A stretch of DNA of 64,000 nucleotides from contig UEGR01000011.1 in NCBI GenBank assembly GCA_900465685.1, positions 310,001 through 374,000 of the forward strand. Reading direction: 5' to 3'. Each line of letters starts with the position of its first letter. Within the stretch, counting starts at the first letter, position 1. The position numbers and the translations under genes were made by a program. Positions 36,892 through 45,674 of the stretch are shown one piece after another. Below the pieces are notes generated by a model. That model did not search any database, was not told the DNA's origin, and saw nothing but the letters and a program-made list of their open reading frames with translations. The stretch comes from Hyphomicrobiales bacterium. GTDB taxonomy: Bacteria; Pseudomonadota; Alphaproteobacteria; Rhizobiales; Rhizobiaceae.

Positions 36892-38496
36892 TCAGAAATC
36901 GCGCAGCTTGCGTGCCGTGTCCTGCAACAGCGTGAACGCCTCGAAACGGCGATCATGCCATTTTACCCGGTCGGAATCGGGATGGTTGACCTCGCCCAGT
37001 TCGGACATGGCTTCCATCGCCGTCGCGAGGTCCGGATAGGCGCCGCCCGCAACTGCACCAAGCATGGCTGAACCAAGCAGAACCGGTTCCGGCGAGGTGG
37101 ACGCCGCAATGACGAGACCCGTCGTATCGGCCAGCACCTGACGCACCAGATGCGAACGCGCCGCGCCGCCGCTGACAACAATGGTATCCGTCGCAATGCC
37201 CTTGGCCTTCTGCGCTTCGACGATCTGGCGCGCACCATAGCCAAGCCCGCAAAGACCGGCCAGATAAAGCGCTGTCAGGCTGTCGATACCGGCATCAAGA
37301 TCAAACCCGGCGATGACGGCCCGGGCATCCGGGTCCGCGAAAGGCGCACGATTGCCGAGAAACTCCGGCACGACATGAATATCGCCGATGATCTCAGCCG
37401 TCTTTGCAGCGCCGCCGCGGGCTTCCACTTCGGAAGCAAGACGGTCTGCCAGACCCTTGCCTTCAGCCGCAGCCTGCTTTTCCGCCTCGGCTGCGAAGGG
37501 ATGCATATGGATCAGATGATCGATAGCTGCACCTGCTGCCGACTGACCGCCCTCATTGAGCCAGAGTCCTGGCACCATGGCCGAATAATATGGCCCCCAG
37601 ACGCCGTCCACGAAAACCGGCTGTTCGGTCGTGGTCATGGTGCAGGCCGATGTGCCGAACACATAGGCCATGCGCGACAATACCTTGCCCGCATCGCCGC
37701 GCGCGCCGACAGTGCCAATACCGCCCGCATGAGCGTCGATCAGACCGGCGGCAATCGCGATGCCCGGCTTGAGGCCAAGCTCCGCTGCGGCCTGTTCGCT
37801 CAGAACGCCAAGCTTTTCACCACCAGCACGAACCTCCGTGCCGATGCGCACAAAACCCTCATCCGCCAGTTCGCCAAGGCCGACTTCGCGGAAATAGGCA
37901 TCGTCCCAGCGATTTTCATGGCTGAGATAGGTCCATTTGCAGGTGACCGTACAGGCGGAACGCGCAAGACTGCCGCACGACTTCCAGGTGAGAAAATCGG
38001 TGAGGTCGAAAAACTGCCAGGCGGACGCAAAACTTTCCGGCTTGTTTTCCTTCAGCCAGAGGAGCTTTGGCGTTTCCATTTCCGGCGAAATGGTGCCGCC
38101 GACATAGTCGAGCACCTTGGCTTTGGTCGCATTGATGCGCTCGGCTTGTTCGACCGCACGATGATCCATCCAGACAATGATGTCGCGGGCCGGATCATTC
38201 GACGGGCCAACGGCGAGCGGCTTGCCGCCCTCGCCCAGCACCACGAGCGAGCATGTCGCGTCATAGCCGATACCGGCAACGCTGGCCGGATCGATCCCGG
38301 CGATCTTCACCGCCTCGCGCACGCTTTCGCAGACGGCCTGCCAGATATTGGCGCTCGACTGTTCAACAATGCTGCCTGCCTCGCGCCACATCGTGATGTC
38401 GCGCTTGGCCGAAGCCAGCATTGTCCCCCTGGCGTCGAACACGCCAGCCCGGGCGCTCCCGGTGCCGACATCGACGCCCAAATAATAATGAGTCAT
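36892..38496 (-). CDS. FGGY-family pentulose kinase (ribulokinase-like)
   Basis: A 534-residue ATP-dependent sugar kinase. The FGGY N-domain opens with YYLGVDVGTGSARAGVFD and has GIGYDATCSLVVL and the catalytic region VWMDHRAVEQAERIN. The C-domain has GLIDAHAGGIG and VSGGAARSHLVRQVLAD. The family that best fits is the D-ribulokinase/YpCarbK type of pentulose kinases. Together with the SDR dehydrogenase upstream it suggests pentitol oxidation to a pentulose, then phosphorylation. The start MTHYYLG is preferred over the 11-residue longer frame. Repeat copies B and C flank the gene. Confidence 0.88.
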   Translation of the reverse strand: MTHYYLGVDVGTGSARAGVFDARGTMLASAKRDITMWREAGSIVEQSSANIWQAVCESVREAVKIAGIDPASVAGIGYDATCSLVVLGEGGKPLAVGPSNDPARDIIVWMDHRAVEQAERINATKAKVLDYVGGTISPEMETPKLLWLKENKPESFASAWQFFDLTDFLTWKSCGSLARSACTVTCKWTYLSHENRWDDAYFREVGLGELADEGFVRIGTEVRAGGEKLGVLSEQAAAELGLKPGIAIAAGLIDAHAGGIGTVGARGDAGKVLSRMAYVFGTSACTMTTTEQPVFVDGVWGPYYSAMVPGLWLNEGGQSAAGAAIDHLIHMHPFAAEAEKQAAAEGKGLADRLASEVEARGGAAKTAEIIGDIHVVPEFLGNRAPFADPDARAVIAGFDLDAGIDSLTALYLAGLCGLGYGARQIVEAQKAKGIATDTIVVSGGAARSHLVRQVLADTTGLVIAASTSPEPVLLGSAMLGAVAGGAYPDLATAMEAMSELGEVNHPDSDRVKWHDRRFEAFTLLQDTARKLRDF

Positions 38497-38520
38497 GGTC
38501 TCCGACCCGTTCTTGAGCAT

Positions 38521-38615
38521 TTCCAGCAAAAGTGCGAAGCGGTTTTGCGTAGGATAATGCGTAAAAACAACAAGATAGAGCGTTTCCCCGATTCCGTTTT
38601 AACCGGAACCGCTCT
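38521..38615 (-). repeat. Dispersed palindromic element, copy C (full, inverted)
   Basis: Read on the minus strand it matches copy B almost base for base through acgcattatcctacgcaaaaccgc, with hairpin 1 gagcggttccg ... ggaaacgctc. It lies in the short gap between the SDR and kinase genes of one operon, so it should be part of the mRNA. Confidence 0.82.
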
Positions 38616-38623
38616 TGAAGAAA

Positions 38624-39352
38624 TTACAGATCGAGGCTCTGCGGCACGATGACGAGATCGCGAATGGTGATGTTGCGCGGACGCGTCAACATAAACATGA
38701 CCGATTCAGCCACTTCCTTCGGCTCCATCAGGCTGCCATTGGCCAGTGCTTCTTCAAGCTTTGCCTTCGGCCAGTCGCTGATCAGCGCGGTCACGACCGG
38801 GCCGGGCAGAACACCCCCAACGCGAATGCCATGCGGAGCGACCTGACGGCGAACGGTATGCACGAAAGCCTGCACGGCATGTTTGGAGGCCGTATAGATC
38901 GGCTCCCAGATCACCGGCACAACACCGGCCACCGAGCTGGTCATGATGATGTCGCCCGTCTTGCGCTCCATCATATGCGGCAGCACGGCATGAACCGTGC
39001 GGAACGCCGCATTGATGTTGAGGTTCAACATGCGATCCCAGGCGTCCGGATTACCTTCCCAGAGCGGGCCGCCGATATAAGCGCCCGCATTGGCATGGAA
39101 CACATCGAGCTGACCGGCCTGTTCGAGAATCTGCGGCACCATGGTGGCGACCGATTCCGGGCTGAGCAGATCAATGACCAGCGGCTTTGCCTTATCGCCA
39201 AGCTCTGCGCATTTTTCCTTCAGCGCCTTCTCGTCACGATCAACGAGAAACACAGTCATGCCTGCTTCGATCATATGCTTTGCGCATTCAAAGCCGATGC
39301 CGGAAGCCGCGCCGGTAACCGCTGCAACTTGTCCTTTGAGATCCTGGGCCAT
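38624..39352 (-). CDS. SDR family oxidoreductase (probable polyol dehydrogenase)
   Basis: A 242-residue classical short-chain dehydrogenase. It has the NAD(P)-binding TGAASGIG motif near residue 15 and an acidic cofactor residue in [10 protein letters not shown], which favours NAD. The NAG-type motif (HANAGAYIG), the catalytic Ser in MTSSVAG and YTASK are also present. Within a locus of sugar ABC transporter and pentulose kinase genes, oxidation of a pentitol such as ribitol or an arabinitol to a ketopentose fits. The start is the ATG at 39352; the longer frame has no SDR character. Confidence 0.88.
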   Translation of the reverse strand: MAQDLKGQVAAVTGAASGIGFECAKHMIEAGMTVFLVDRDEKALKEKCAELGDKAKPLVIDLLSPESVATMVPQILEQAGQLDVFHANAGAYIGGPLWEGNPDAWDRMLNLNINAAFRTVHAVLPHMMERKTGDIIMTSSVAGVVPVIWEPIYTASKHAVQAFVHTVRRQVAPHGIRVGGVLPGPVVTALISDWPKAKLEEALANGSLMEPKEVAESVMFMLTRPRNITIRDLVIVPQSLDL

Positions 39353-39372
39353 TTGGAGAATCCTTCTATTTG

Positions 39373-40617
39373 TTAGGCGCGACCGTGCGACTGGCGCGAG
39401 CGGCGTGCAAGAGAATCGACAATCACAGCAATTGCCAGCACGGCACCGGTGATCATATAGCGAAGCGACGACGACAGATCGAGCAAGGTCAGACCGCTGG
39501 CAATCGACTGGATGACGATGATGCCGAGCAGGGCCGACCATGCGCTGCCGCGACCGCCGAACAGGCTGGTGCCGCCAATAACCGCTGCCGCAATGGCGTT
39601 GAGGTTGACGTCGCCCGTACCGGCCTGCTGGCTGGACGATGCCAGACGCGATGCGGCCAGAATGCCGCCCGCTGCAGCGAGCACCGAACAGGTGACGAAG
39701 GCAGAGATATAGATGAAGGTGACGTTGATACCGGCACGGCGTGCGGCTTCACGATTGCCGCCGACGGCCTGCATGGCGCGGCCCCAGCGGGTGCGGGTCA
39801 GCGCATAGTTCATGGCAACCACAAGTGCCACAAACAGGCCGAACATCCACGGCACGCCACGCGACTGGTTGAGATAGAATACCGCGCCACCGACAATGAG
39901 TGTGATGACGATGGCCTTGAATGCGATCCCGGCGACGGACGGAGCCGAAAGCCCCGCTTCACGACGACGCTGCGCCGAGCGGAAACCCGTGAAGAAGATC
40001 GCGAGGCCCGCAATCAGCGCCAGCGCATAGGAGAGCGGGCGCGGCATCACCAGAAGCTGGCCGAAGCTGACGAGCCAGGAGCCGTAAGGCAGATTGATCG
40101 AGCCAGTATTGCCGAGGAGATAGAGCTGCAAACCGAGTGCTGCGAGCAGACCCGCCAGCGTCGACACGAAGCTTGGCATGCTGAAGCGGTTATAAAGGAA
40201 TGCATAGAGCAGGCCGATCAGCGCGCCCGCGCAAAGGGCTGCGACAATCGCCAGCGCCACCGGCCAGCCATTATTGACCCACAACACGCCGACTATGGCC
40301 GAGGCAAGACCGCTGACGGAGCCGACCGACAGATCAATTTCGCCGAGCATCAGAATGCACACGATGCCGAGCGAAATGACACCGATGGTCGAGCAATCGA
40401 ACAGCAGGTTCACAAGGTTATTGCTCGACAGGAAAACCGGGTTCAGCGTCTGGAACACCGTCCAGATGATGACGAGGCCGACAATAACGGGAAGCGAGCC
40501 GAGGTCGCCCGAGCGGACGCGGTCGAAGAAGCTGCGCAGCGCGCCCGAAACGCCTTCATCATGACGCACGCGGGCATCCTGCCGGTCGAGGGGGGTATTT
40601 CCGGTTGTCTGGTTCAT
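39373..40617 (-). CDS. CUT2 sugar ABC transporter permease
   Basis: A 414-residue inner-membrane permease of the ribose/xylose type with about ten hydrophobic segments. It has a hydrophilic N-terminal leader of about 40 residues and the typical blocks [19 protein letters not shown] and [16 protein letters not shown] (the EAA-like cytoplasmic loop). [11 protein letters not shown] near the C-terminus is also characteristic. It shares one base with the ATPase gene stop, indicating coupled translation. Confidence 0.94.
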   Translation of the reverse strand: MNQTTGNTPLDRQDARVRHDEGVSGALRSFFDRVRSGDLGSLPVIVGLVIIWTVFQTLNPVFLSSNNLVNLLFDCSTIGVISLGIVCILMLGEIDLSVGSVSGLASAIVGVLWVNNGWPVALAIVAALCAGALIGLLYAFLYNRFSMPSFVSTLAGLLAALGLQLYLLGNTGSINLPYGSWLVSFGQLLVMPRPLSYALALIAGLAIFFTGFRSAQRRREAGLSAPSVAGIAFKAIVITLIVGGAVFYLNQSRGVPWMFGLFVALVVAMNYALTRTRWGRAMQAVGGNREAARRAGINVTFIYISAFVTCSVLAAAGGILAASRLASSSQQAGTGDVNLNAIAAAVIGGTSLFGGRGSAWSALLGIIVIQSIASGLTLLDLSSSLRYMITGAVLAIAVIVDSLARRSRQSHGRA

Positions 40618-41441
40618 TATGCTTCTCCCCGGTCATGGGCGTCATCGTGGTGTGCCTGACGTCGTTCGGCACGGCGGGAAACGGAATTGCTGGTTGCGCC
40701 GGTGATGGCGGCAACCAGTTCCTCGTTCGATGAATCCGGATAGAAAACACCGTTATTGCGACCGAGACGCAGCACCACAATCCGGTCTGCGACAGCGCGC
40801 ACATCTTCCATATTATGGCTGATCATCAGCACGCCTAGACCGCGATCACGCACGCGCTCGATCAGATCAAGCACTTCCGCCGTCTGCGCGACGCCAAGTG
40901 CGGCGGTCGGTTCGTCGAGCATGATGAGCTTTGGATCGAGCAGCAGCGAGCGCGAGATCGCGACGGTCTGCCGCTGGCCGCCCGAAAGCGAGGCGACGGG
41001 CTCGCGGACGCTGGGGATACGGGCAGAAAGCTCATTCAAAAGCTTCCAAGCCTTGATTTCCATCGACACTTCATCGAGACGGTAGGGGCTAAGCTCCCGG
41101 CCAAGAAAAATATTGGCCACAACATCGAGATTTTCGCACAGCGCCAGATCCTGAAAGACCGTCGCTATGCCAAGGTCGAGCGCAACGCCCGGCGAGGACA
41201 GCACAACCTTCTCGCCATTGAATTCTATCGTACCCGAACTCGGCTGGTGCACACCGGCGAGCGTCTTGATGAGCGTGGATTTTCCGGCGCCATTGTCGCC
41301 AACCAGCGCCACCACTTCGCCCGGATAGACTTCCAGATCGATATCGGTCAGCGCAGAAACCGCGCCGAAATTCTTGGAAATGCCGCTGAGGCGCAGCACG
41401 GGCTGCGACGATGACGTCGCCGCTTTGTTTTCCTGGGACAT
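40617..41441 (-). CDS. CUT2 sugar ABC transporter ATPase, single domain
   Basis: A 274-residue ABC ATPase (FrcA-like) with Walker A GDNGAGKSTLIK, signature SLSGGQRQTVAISR, Walker B LIMLDEPTAALG and the switch His in ISHNM. E. coli RbsA carries two ABC domains; this protein has one, so a homodimer would serve the permease, as in rhizobial fructose (Frc) systems. The C-terminal tail is basic and His-rich. It is separated from the binding-protein gene by a hairpin and a repeat fragment, which should lower its expression relative to that gene. Confidence 0.94.
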   Translation of the reverse strand: MSQENKAATSSSQPVLRLSGISKNFGAVSALTDIDLEVYPGEVVALVGDNGAGKSTLIKTLAGVHQPSSGTIEFNGEKVVLSSPGVALDLGIATVFQDLALCENLDVVANIFLGRELSPYRLDEVSMEIKAWKLLNELSARIPSVREPVASLSGGQRQTVAISRSLLLDPKLIMLDEPTAALGVAQTAEVLDLIERVRDRGLGVLMISHNMEDVRAVADRIVVLRLGRNNGVFYPDSSNEELVAAITGATSNSVSRRAERRQAHHDDAHDRGEA

Positions 41442-41477
41442 TTTTCACTTTCCCCGACATATCGCACGATATGCCTT

Positions 41478-41540
41478 TGCGCACGAAACACAGCACATCC
41501 CGAAAAATGTGAAACGGCTTTCGGACAAGATGTGCGTAAA
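41478..41540 (-). repeat. Dispersed palindromic element, copy F (second half only)
   Basis: On the minus strand it reads ttttttacgcacatcttgtccgaaagccgtttcacatttttcgggatgt in pieces matching the linker and hairpin 2 of copy A. Hairpin 1 is replaced by the G+C-rich stem at 41549. It lies between the binding-protein and ATPase genes. Confidence 0.7.
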
Positions 41541-41548
41541 AAAGGAAG

Positions 41549-41571
41549 CCCGACCGGAAAACCGGCCGGGC
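41549..41571 (-). terminator. Intercistronic stem-loop between binding-protein and ATPase genes
   Basis: Arms gcccgaccgg and ccggccgggc with an AAAA loop; on the minus strand it is followed by ttcctttttt. It can act as a partial terminator or as an mRNA-end stabiliser that gives excess binding protein over membrane components. Confidence 0.75.
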
Positions 41572-41582
41572 GGATCGTTGGC

Positions 41583-42635
41583 TTAGTTCGTGATACCGAG
41601 CTTCTTGCAGCCATCGGCATAGCGATCAACGCACAGCGTTGCTGCGGGCACGACGTTCTTGTCGATGATTTCGGCCTTGAGGTTTTCAGCCGTCACAACC
41701 GCCGGGACGAAAAGCTTTGACGGCGTGTTGTAGAGCGTCGTTTCAGCCTTCGGCGTCTCGCCGTTCAGCAACTGGGCGGCAATGCGCGCAGCTTCCGAAG
41801 CAACGATTTCAGACGGCTTGTTGATGGTGTTGAACTGGTCACCCGAAATGATCAGCTGAAGCGCCGCAATCGTCGCGTCATTGCCGGTGATCGGCGGCAG
41901 CGGATCGATGCCCGCAGCCTTCATGGCAGCAATCGCACCGCCTGCGGTGCCATCATTGGCAGCCACAATGCCGACGATCTGGTCGTTGAAGCGGGTGATC
42001 TGGCCACTCGCCCACTGCTGAGCCTTGCTTGGCGCCCATTCCGGCGTGTCATATTCGGCCAGCGTCTTGTAACCGCTGTCCTTCAGACCGGCATGAATGC
42101 CTTTCTTGATGAGACCGGCAGCCGCATCGGTCGGCGAACCGTTGATCTGAAGAACACCGCCCTTGTCGGTCGGCACGTTCTTGGCCTTCAGGTCCTTGAT
42201 GAGCGATTCAGCAATCGACTTGCCAATGGCTTCATTGTCGAACGAGACGTAGAAATCCGACGTCGCATCCGGGATCGGACGGTCATAGGCGATGACCTTG
42301 ATATCCTGCGACTGGGCCAGCTTCACGAGCGAAGCGGCTGCTGCCGTGTCGACAGCATCAAGAACGATCACCTTGGCGCCCTGCGAAATGACCGAATTGA
42401 ACTGCTGCTGCTGCTTGGTCGCATCGCCATCGGCGTTGAGATAAAGCACCTTGCAGCTTTCGCAGAGCTTCTTCATTTCTGCTGCAAAACCGGGGAAATC
42501 GCGCTCTTCATAGCGCGTGGATGCCTGATCCGGCATCAAAAAGCCGACCACCGCGTCCTTGACTTCCGCATGAGCCGTCGTAGCGGCCATCATCAGCACG
42601 CCAGCCAGCGCGCCTGTCATCTTCGATACCTTCAT
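41583..42635 (-). CDS. CUT2 sugar ABC transporter substrate-binding protein
   Basis: A 350-residue periplasmic binding protein. The signal peptide is about residues 1-23 (ending TTAHA). The mature part is a peripla_BP_4-type sugar receptor: VGFLMPDQASTRYEERDFPGF, an LDAVDTAAAASLVKLAQSQDIKVIAYDRPI block and the hinge region VGIVAANDGTAGGAIAAMKAAGIDPLPPITGND. This resembles xylose- and ribose-type receptors. The ATG at 42635 has gaggagag in front; the longer frame runs into the leader. It is the first gene of the LacI-associated operon. Confidence 0.94.
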   Translation of the reverse strand: MKVSKMTGALAGVLMMAATTAHAEVKDAVVGFLMPDQASTRYEERDFPGFAAEMKKLCESCKVLYLNADGDATKQQQQFNSVISQGAKVIVLDAVDTAAAASLVKLAQSQDIKVIAYDRPIPDATSDFYVSFDNEAIGKSIAESLIKDLKAKNVPTDKGGVLQINGSPTDAAAGLIKKGIHAGLKDSGYKTLAEYDTPEWAPSKAQQWASGQITRFNDQIVGIVAANDGTAGGAIAAMKAAGIDPLPPITGNDATIAALQLIISGDQFNTINKPSEIVASEAARIAAQLLNGETPKAETTLYNTPSKLFVPAVVTAENLKAEIIDKNVVPAATLCVDRYADGCKKLGITN

Positions 42636-42740
42636 GACTCTCCTCCTAGTGATTGTCTGTTTTTCTGGCATCCGACCGGGAATTTCGCCTGCAAGAGACG
42701 GCTTTACATGCGCTGAAGCCAACGGCTCGCTCGCCGGACA

Positions 42741-42837
42741 TCCTCGAAAATACAATCCGTTTTCGAAAGGATGTGCGTGAGCACGGATATCTAGAGCGCC
42801 GATCCGATTCAAACAGATCGAAACGCGCTCCAAGCAG
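42741..42837 (-). repeat. Dispersed palindromic element, copy E (diverged)
   Basis: On the minus strand: hairpin 1 gagcgcgttt ... cggcgctc, then a linker with ctcacgcacatcc, then hairpin 2 with tttcgaaaacggattgtattttcgagg. Structure is kept, sequence is diverged. Confidence 0.65.
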
Positions 42838-42950
42838 CCGTTTTCAGAAATTCACGCGCTTCGCATTGCCTCCACCTGCCAGCGCCGCCATCTCCCGTAA
42901 GGCGGCGGCATCTCGTCCCCGGCCTCTTCCCGGTTGGAGATGCTGTAACT

Positions 42951-42982
42951 TTGCACAACAATTTGCACAATCGATTGTGCAA
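42951..42982 (-). promoter_or_regulatory. LacI-type operator: perfect 20-bp palindrome plus extra half site
   Basis: TTGCACAATCGATTGTGCAA at 42963-42982 is an exact palindrome with a central CG, the usual form of LacI-family operators. A further half site TTGCACAA lies at 42951-42958, 12 bp away in register. The promoter-like hexamers for the binding-protein gene overlap it, so repression by the LacI protein encoded next door is likely. Confidence 0.75.
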
Positions 42983-43120
42983 GCTGATAATGCGCCAGCA
43001 CCCAAAATCTGTCAACACGATTCAGCGGGGTATGCGATGACGATGTCGGAGTGCTTGTAACAAAACGAGCTTGGGAAAACGCAGCGCAGTTCCCGTCAGA
43101 GCTGCGCCAGCAGCATGTAT

Positions 43121-44176
43121 TTATTTGATATCTTTCAGACTATCCACCGGCAGCGCGATGGCCGAACGCGGCGCAATTAATCTGGGCATAACCAGATGCA
43201 GCTCCGGTTCCGTGACGTGCTTTTCCATCAGATCGAAGGCTTTGGCGATCATGCCTTCCACGTCCTGCTGAATTGAAATCACCGGGAACGACAGGAAAGA
43301 TGCAAAGGGGTCGTAGTCGTAACAGCCAACCACGAGATCGTTGAGCTGCTCGTGCGGATGCTCGACCATATAGCGCAGCAGACCCTCAAGATTGATCGAG
43401 GAATTGACGAACAGACCACGCGGCAACCGACCATGATGCTTGCGATAGTCATCGAGCGCTCGCAGCGTATTCGACGGCGAATAGCCGGTGTGGAAAACGC
43501 AATTTTCCGGATCGGAACCCAGCACTGCCTGCTTGGTATGATGAAAACCGCGAATACGCTGGCGGGTGGATTCGTCGTTGCGTCCGCCGAACAGACAAAG
43601 CTCCATCGGCTGCAAAGGTTCGCGATCGGCAAAATGCGCGATGATCGCTTCCGTCAGCATGCGGCCACCGGCGAAATTGTCGGTGGTTACCGATGGAGCC
43701 TTCGCTCCCGGCAGATCGATATTCACATGGGGGATCGCCGCCTGCTCGCATAGTTCATGCAGGCTGTCCGGGTCCGTTGCGCCGCAAATGAACAATTCAT
43801 CGATGGAATAGGAAATCAGCGTTTCCGCCGTTTCGCGTTCTTCGTCCGGGTCGCGCCCCGCGCTGACCACGACTGGGCACAGGCCCCGCGCGCGGACATG
43901 CGCTTCGAATGTCTGCGCCATGGAAGAGAAAAAGCGGTTGTCATGCAAAGGCAGCAGCAGCCCGACAAGGCCGGAGCGGGAATGACGCAACCCCTGTGCC
44001 TGACGATTGGCGGTGTACTGGTGCTGTTCGGCAAGATTGAGGATAGACTCCGCCGTCGCCTGGCTGATCCTGCGCTTGCGCCACGTACCATTGAGCACGG
44101 CACTCACCGTAGAAGGCGAGCTTCCCGACAGAACAGAAAGGTCGTAAATCGTCGCCTTCTTCTTGTCGCGGCGCAT
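43121..44176 (-). CDS. LacI family transcriptional regulator
   Basis: A 351-residue repressor. The N-terminal HTH and hinge are clear (KKATIYDLSVLSGSSPSTVSAVLNGTWRKRRISQATAESILNLAEQ...) and the remainder is a sugar-binding-protein-like effector domain (GLVGLLLPLHDNRFFSSMAQTFEAHV). It lies upstream of, and on the same strand as, the sugar ABC operon, and the 20-bp palindrome between them is its probable target. The start MRRDKKK at 44176 is preferred to the ATG at 44197. Confidence 0.93.
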   Translation of the reverse strand: MRRDKKKATIYDLSVLSGSSPSTVSAVLNGTWRKRRISQATAESILNLAEQHQYTANRQAQGLRHSRSGLVGLLLPLHDNRFFSSMAQTFEAHVRARGLCPVVVSAGRDPDEERETAETLISYSIDELFICGATDPDSLHELCEQAAIPHVNIDLPGAKAPSVTTDNFAGGRMLTEAIIAHFADREPLQPMELCLFGGRNDESTRQRIRGFHHTKQAVLGSDPENCVFHTGYSPSNTLRALDDYRKHHGRLPRGLFVNSSINLEGLLRYMVEHPHEQLNDLVVGCYDYDPFASFLSFPVISIQQDVEGMIAKAFDLMEKHVTEPELHLVMPRLIAPRSAIALPVDSLKDIK

Positions 44177-44501
44177 TCTGTCTCCCTCATTTCGCAATAT
44201 AGAAATATCGATGATCAGCGGAAACTGGAACAGGTTTCTCTGCTTGCTGATGCTGGACCCACAGAGTTGACGTTCAGCGGTTCATCCGGCTTTACCCGAT
44301 GCGACAGCAATCATGTTTCGCGACACCCCGGTCAATCGCGTCGATAAACTTCACGCATGGCGCAGTTTTTAGCATCGCATTCCTTAAGCGAGCAATCTGG
44401 TCAGCTACAATATTCCCTGAACACATTGCGCTGCTCCAAGCGTCCGGTTGTGCAGATCGGGCGCAGGGCTGCCATGCCAAACGCTGGAAGAAGGGTCTCT
44501 C
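44177..44501. other. Divergent gap between LacI gene and ssuD
   Basis: 325 bp with no gene. Both promoters should be here; I see no clear palindrome like the one at 42963, so LacI autoregulation at this end is not supported. Confidence 0.5.
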
Positions 44502-45674
44502 ATGTCCACCAATGGAAAGCCGCTCGATTTTCTCTGGTTCATCCCGTCTTCGGGTGACGGCACCTATCTGGGGACCGACGCGCTGAGCCGCCCTTCCGAC
44601 CCCGCCTATTTCAAGGAGATCGCGCAGGCAGCGGATCGCCTCGGTTATTCCGGCGTTCTCATCCCGACAGGGGTTGCATGCGAAGAATCCTTCGTTCTGG
44701 CCGCTAATCTTGCCGCCTATACGGAAAAACTGAAGTTTCTCGTAGCGATCCGTCCCGGCGTCGCCTCGCCTGCTTATTATGCCCGCCTCGCCTCAACACT
44801 CGACCGCGTGTCTCACGGCAGGCTTCTTCTCAATATCGTCGTTGGCGGCAGCCAGCAGGAACTGGCTGGCGACGGCATTTTTCTGCCACATGACGAGCGG
44901 TACGACCATGCCGACGAATTCTTTCAGGTGTTCAACGATCTGATCGAAACCGGCCATGGCAATCTCGACGGCAAATACATCAAAGCCCACGATGCAGCAC
45001 TTGGCCTGCCGCCGGTGCAAGCCCGCCCGCCCATCTATTTCGGCGGTTCGTCACAGGCCGGTATCGATTTTTCCGTTGGTCTCGTCGACAAATATCTGAC
45101 CTGGGGCGAGCCCCCGGCACAGGTCGGCAAAAAGATCGCCGCCGTTCGCAAAGCGGCCAAGGCAAAAGGCCGCGACGACCAGATATCCTTCGGCATTCGT
45201 CTTCACTTCATCGTTCGCGAAACGGATGATGAAGCGTGGGAAGCTGCCGACCGTCTCATTTCGCATCTCGATGATGAAACCATCGCCGCAGCCCAGCAGG
45301 TCTTCCTGAAAAACTCCGATTCTGTCGGTCAGGCCCGCATGGTCGCCTTGCACAACGGACGCCGCGACAAGCTGGAAGTATCGCCCAATCTTTGGGCGGG
45401 CATCGGCCTCGTCCGCTCCGGCGCCGGGACCGCACTGGTCGGGTCGCCGCAAACCGTTGCCGCCCGCCTGCGCGAATATCAGGCACTGGGCATCGATACG
45501 GTAATCGCCTCCGGCTATCCGCATCTGGAAGAAGCCTATCGCGTTTCCGAACTCCTGTTTCCCGAACTGGGACTGGAAGGACCACGCAACCAGATCCGCT
45601 CGTCCTTTGGCAAAAAACAGGTCTTTGGCGGCGGCGGACATGGGGGTAATGTAAAGGTCGCTTCCGGCTCGTGA
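44502..45674 (+). CDS. ssuD: FMNH2-dependent alkanesulfonate monooxygenase
   Basis: A 390-residue bacterial-luciferase-like monooxygenase that cleaves sulfite from alkanesulfonates using reduced FMN. SsuD blocks are present: [89 protein letters not shown] and the C-terminal region [12 protein letters not shown]. Cysteine in GVACEES is the known conserved active-site position. The start MSTNGKP at 44502 fits the family. No ssuE reductase or ssuABC transporter is in the window; the next gene is a flavoprotein that overlaps it by 4 bp. Confidence 0.93.
   Translation: MSTNGKPLDFLWFIPSSGDGTYLGTDALSRPSDPAYFKEIAQAADRLGYSGVLIPTGVACEESFVLAANLAAYTEKLKFLVAIRPGVASPAYYARLASTLDRVSHGRLLLNIVVGGSQQELAGDGIFLPHDERYDHADEFFQVFNDLIETGHGNLDGKYIKAHDAALGLPPVQARPPIYFGGSSQAGIDFSVGLVDKYLTWGEPPAQVGKKIAAVRKAAKAKGRDDQISFGIRLHFIVRETDDEAWEAADRLISHLDDETIAAAQQVFLKNSDSVGQARMVALHNGRRDKLEVSPNLWAGIGLVRSGAGTALVGSPQTVAARLREYQALGIDTVIASGYPHLEEAYRVSELLFPELGLEGPRNQIRSSFGKKQVFGGGGHGGNVKVASGS

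Larger units (their letters stand above)
42636..43120 (-). other. Leader region of the sugar operon
   Basis: 485 bp between the LacI gene and the binding-protein gene. It holds the probable operator/promoter (42951-42982) and a repeat copy (42741-42837) lying inside the predicted 5' untranslated mRNA. A -35-like TTGTGC and -10-like TACAGC, 17 bp apart on the minus strand, overlap the operator. No gene seen. Confidence 0.6.

Noticed and set aside
37150..38652. 500-residue open frame on the plus strand opposite the FGGY kinase
   Set aside because: Antisense shadow of a GC-rich gene; no recognisable motif and it runs through repeat copy C.
39370..40659. 429-residue open frame on the plus strand opposite the sugar permease
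   Set aside because: Extremely charged and low in hydrophobic residues, the expected mirror image of a membrane protein gene.
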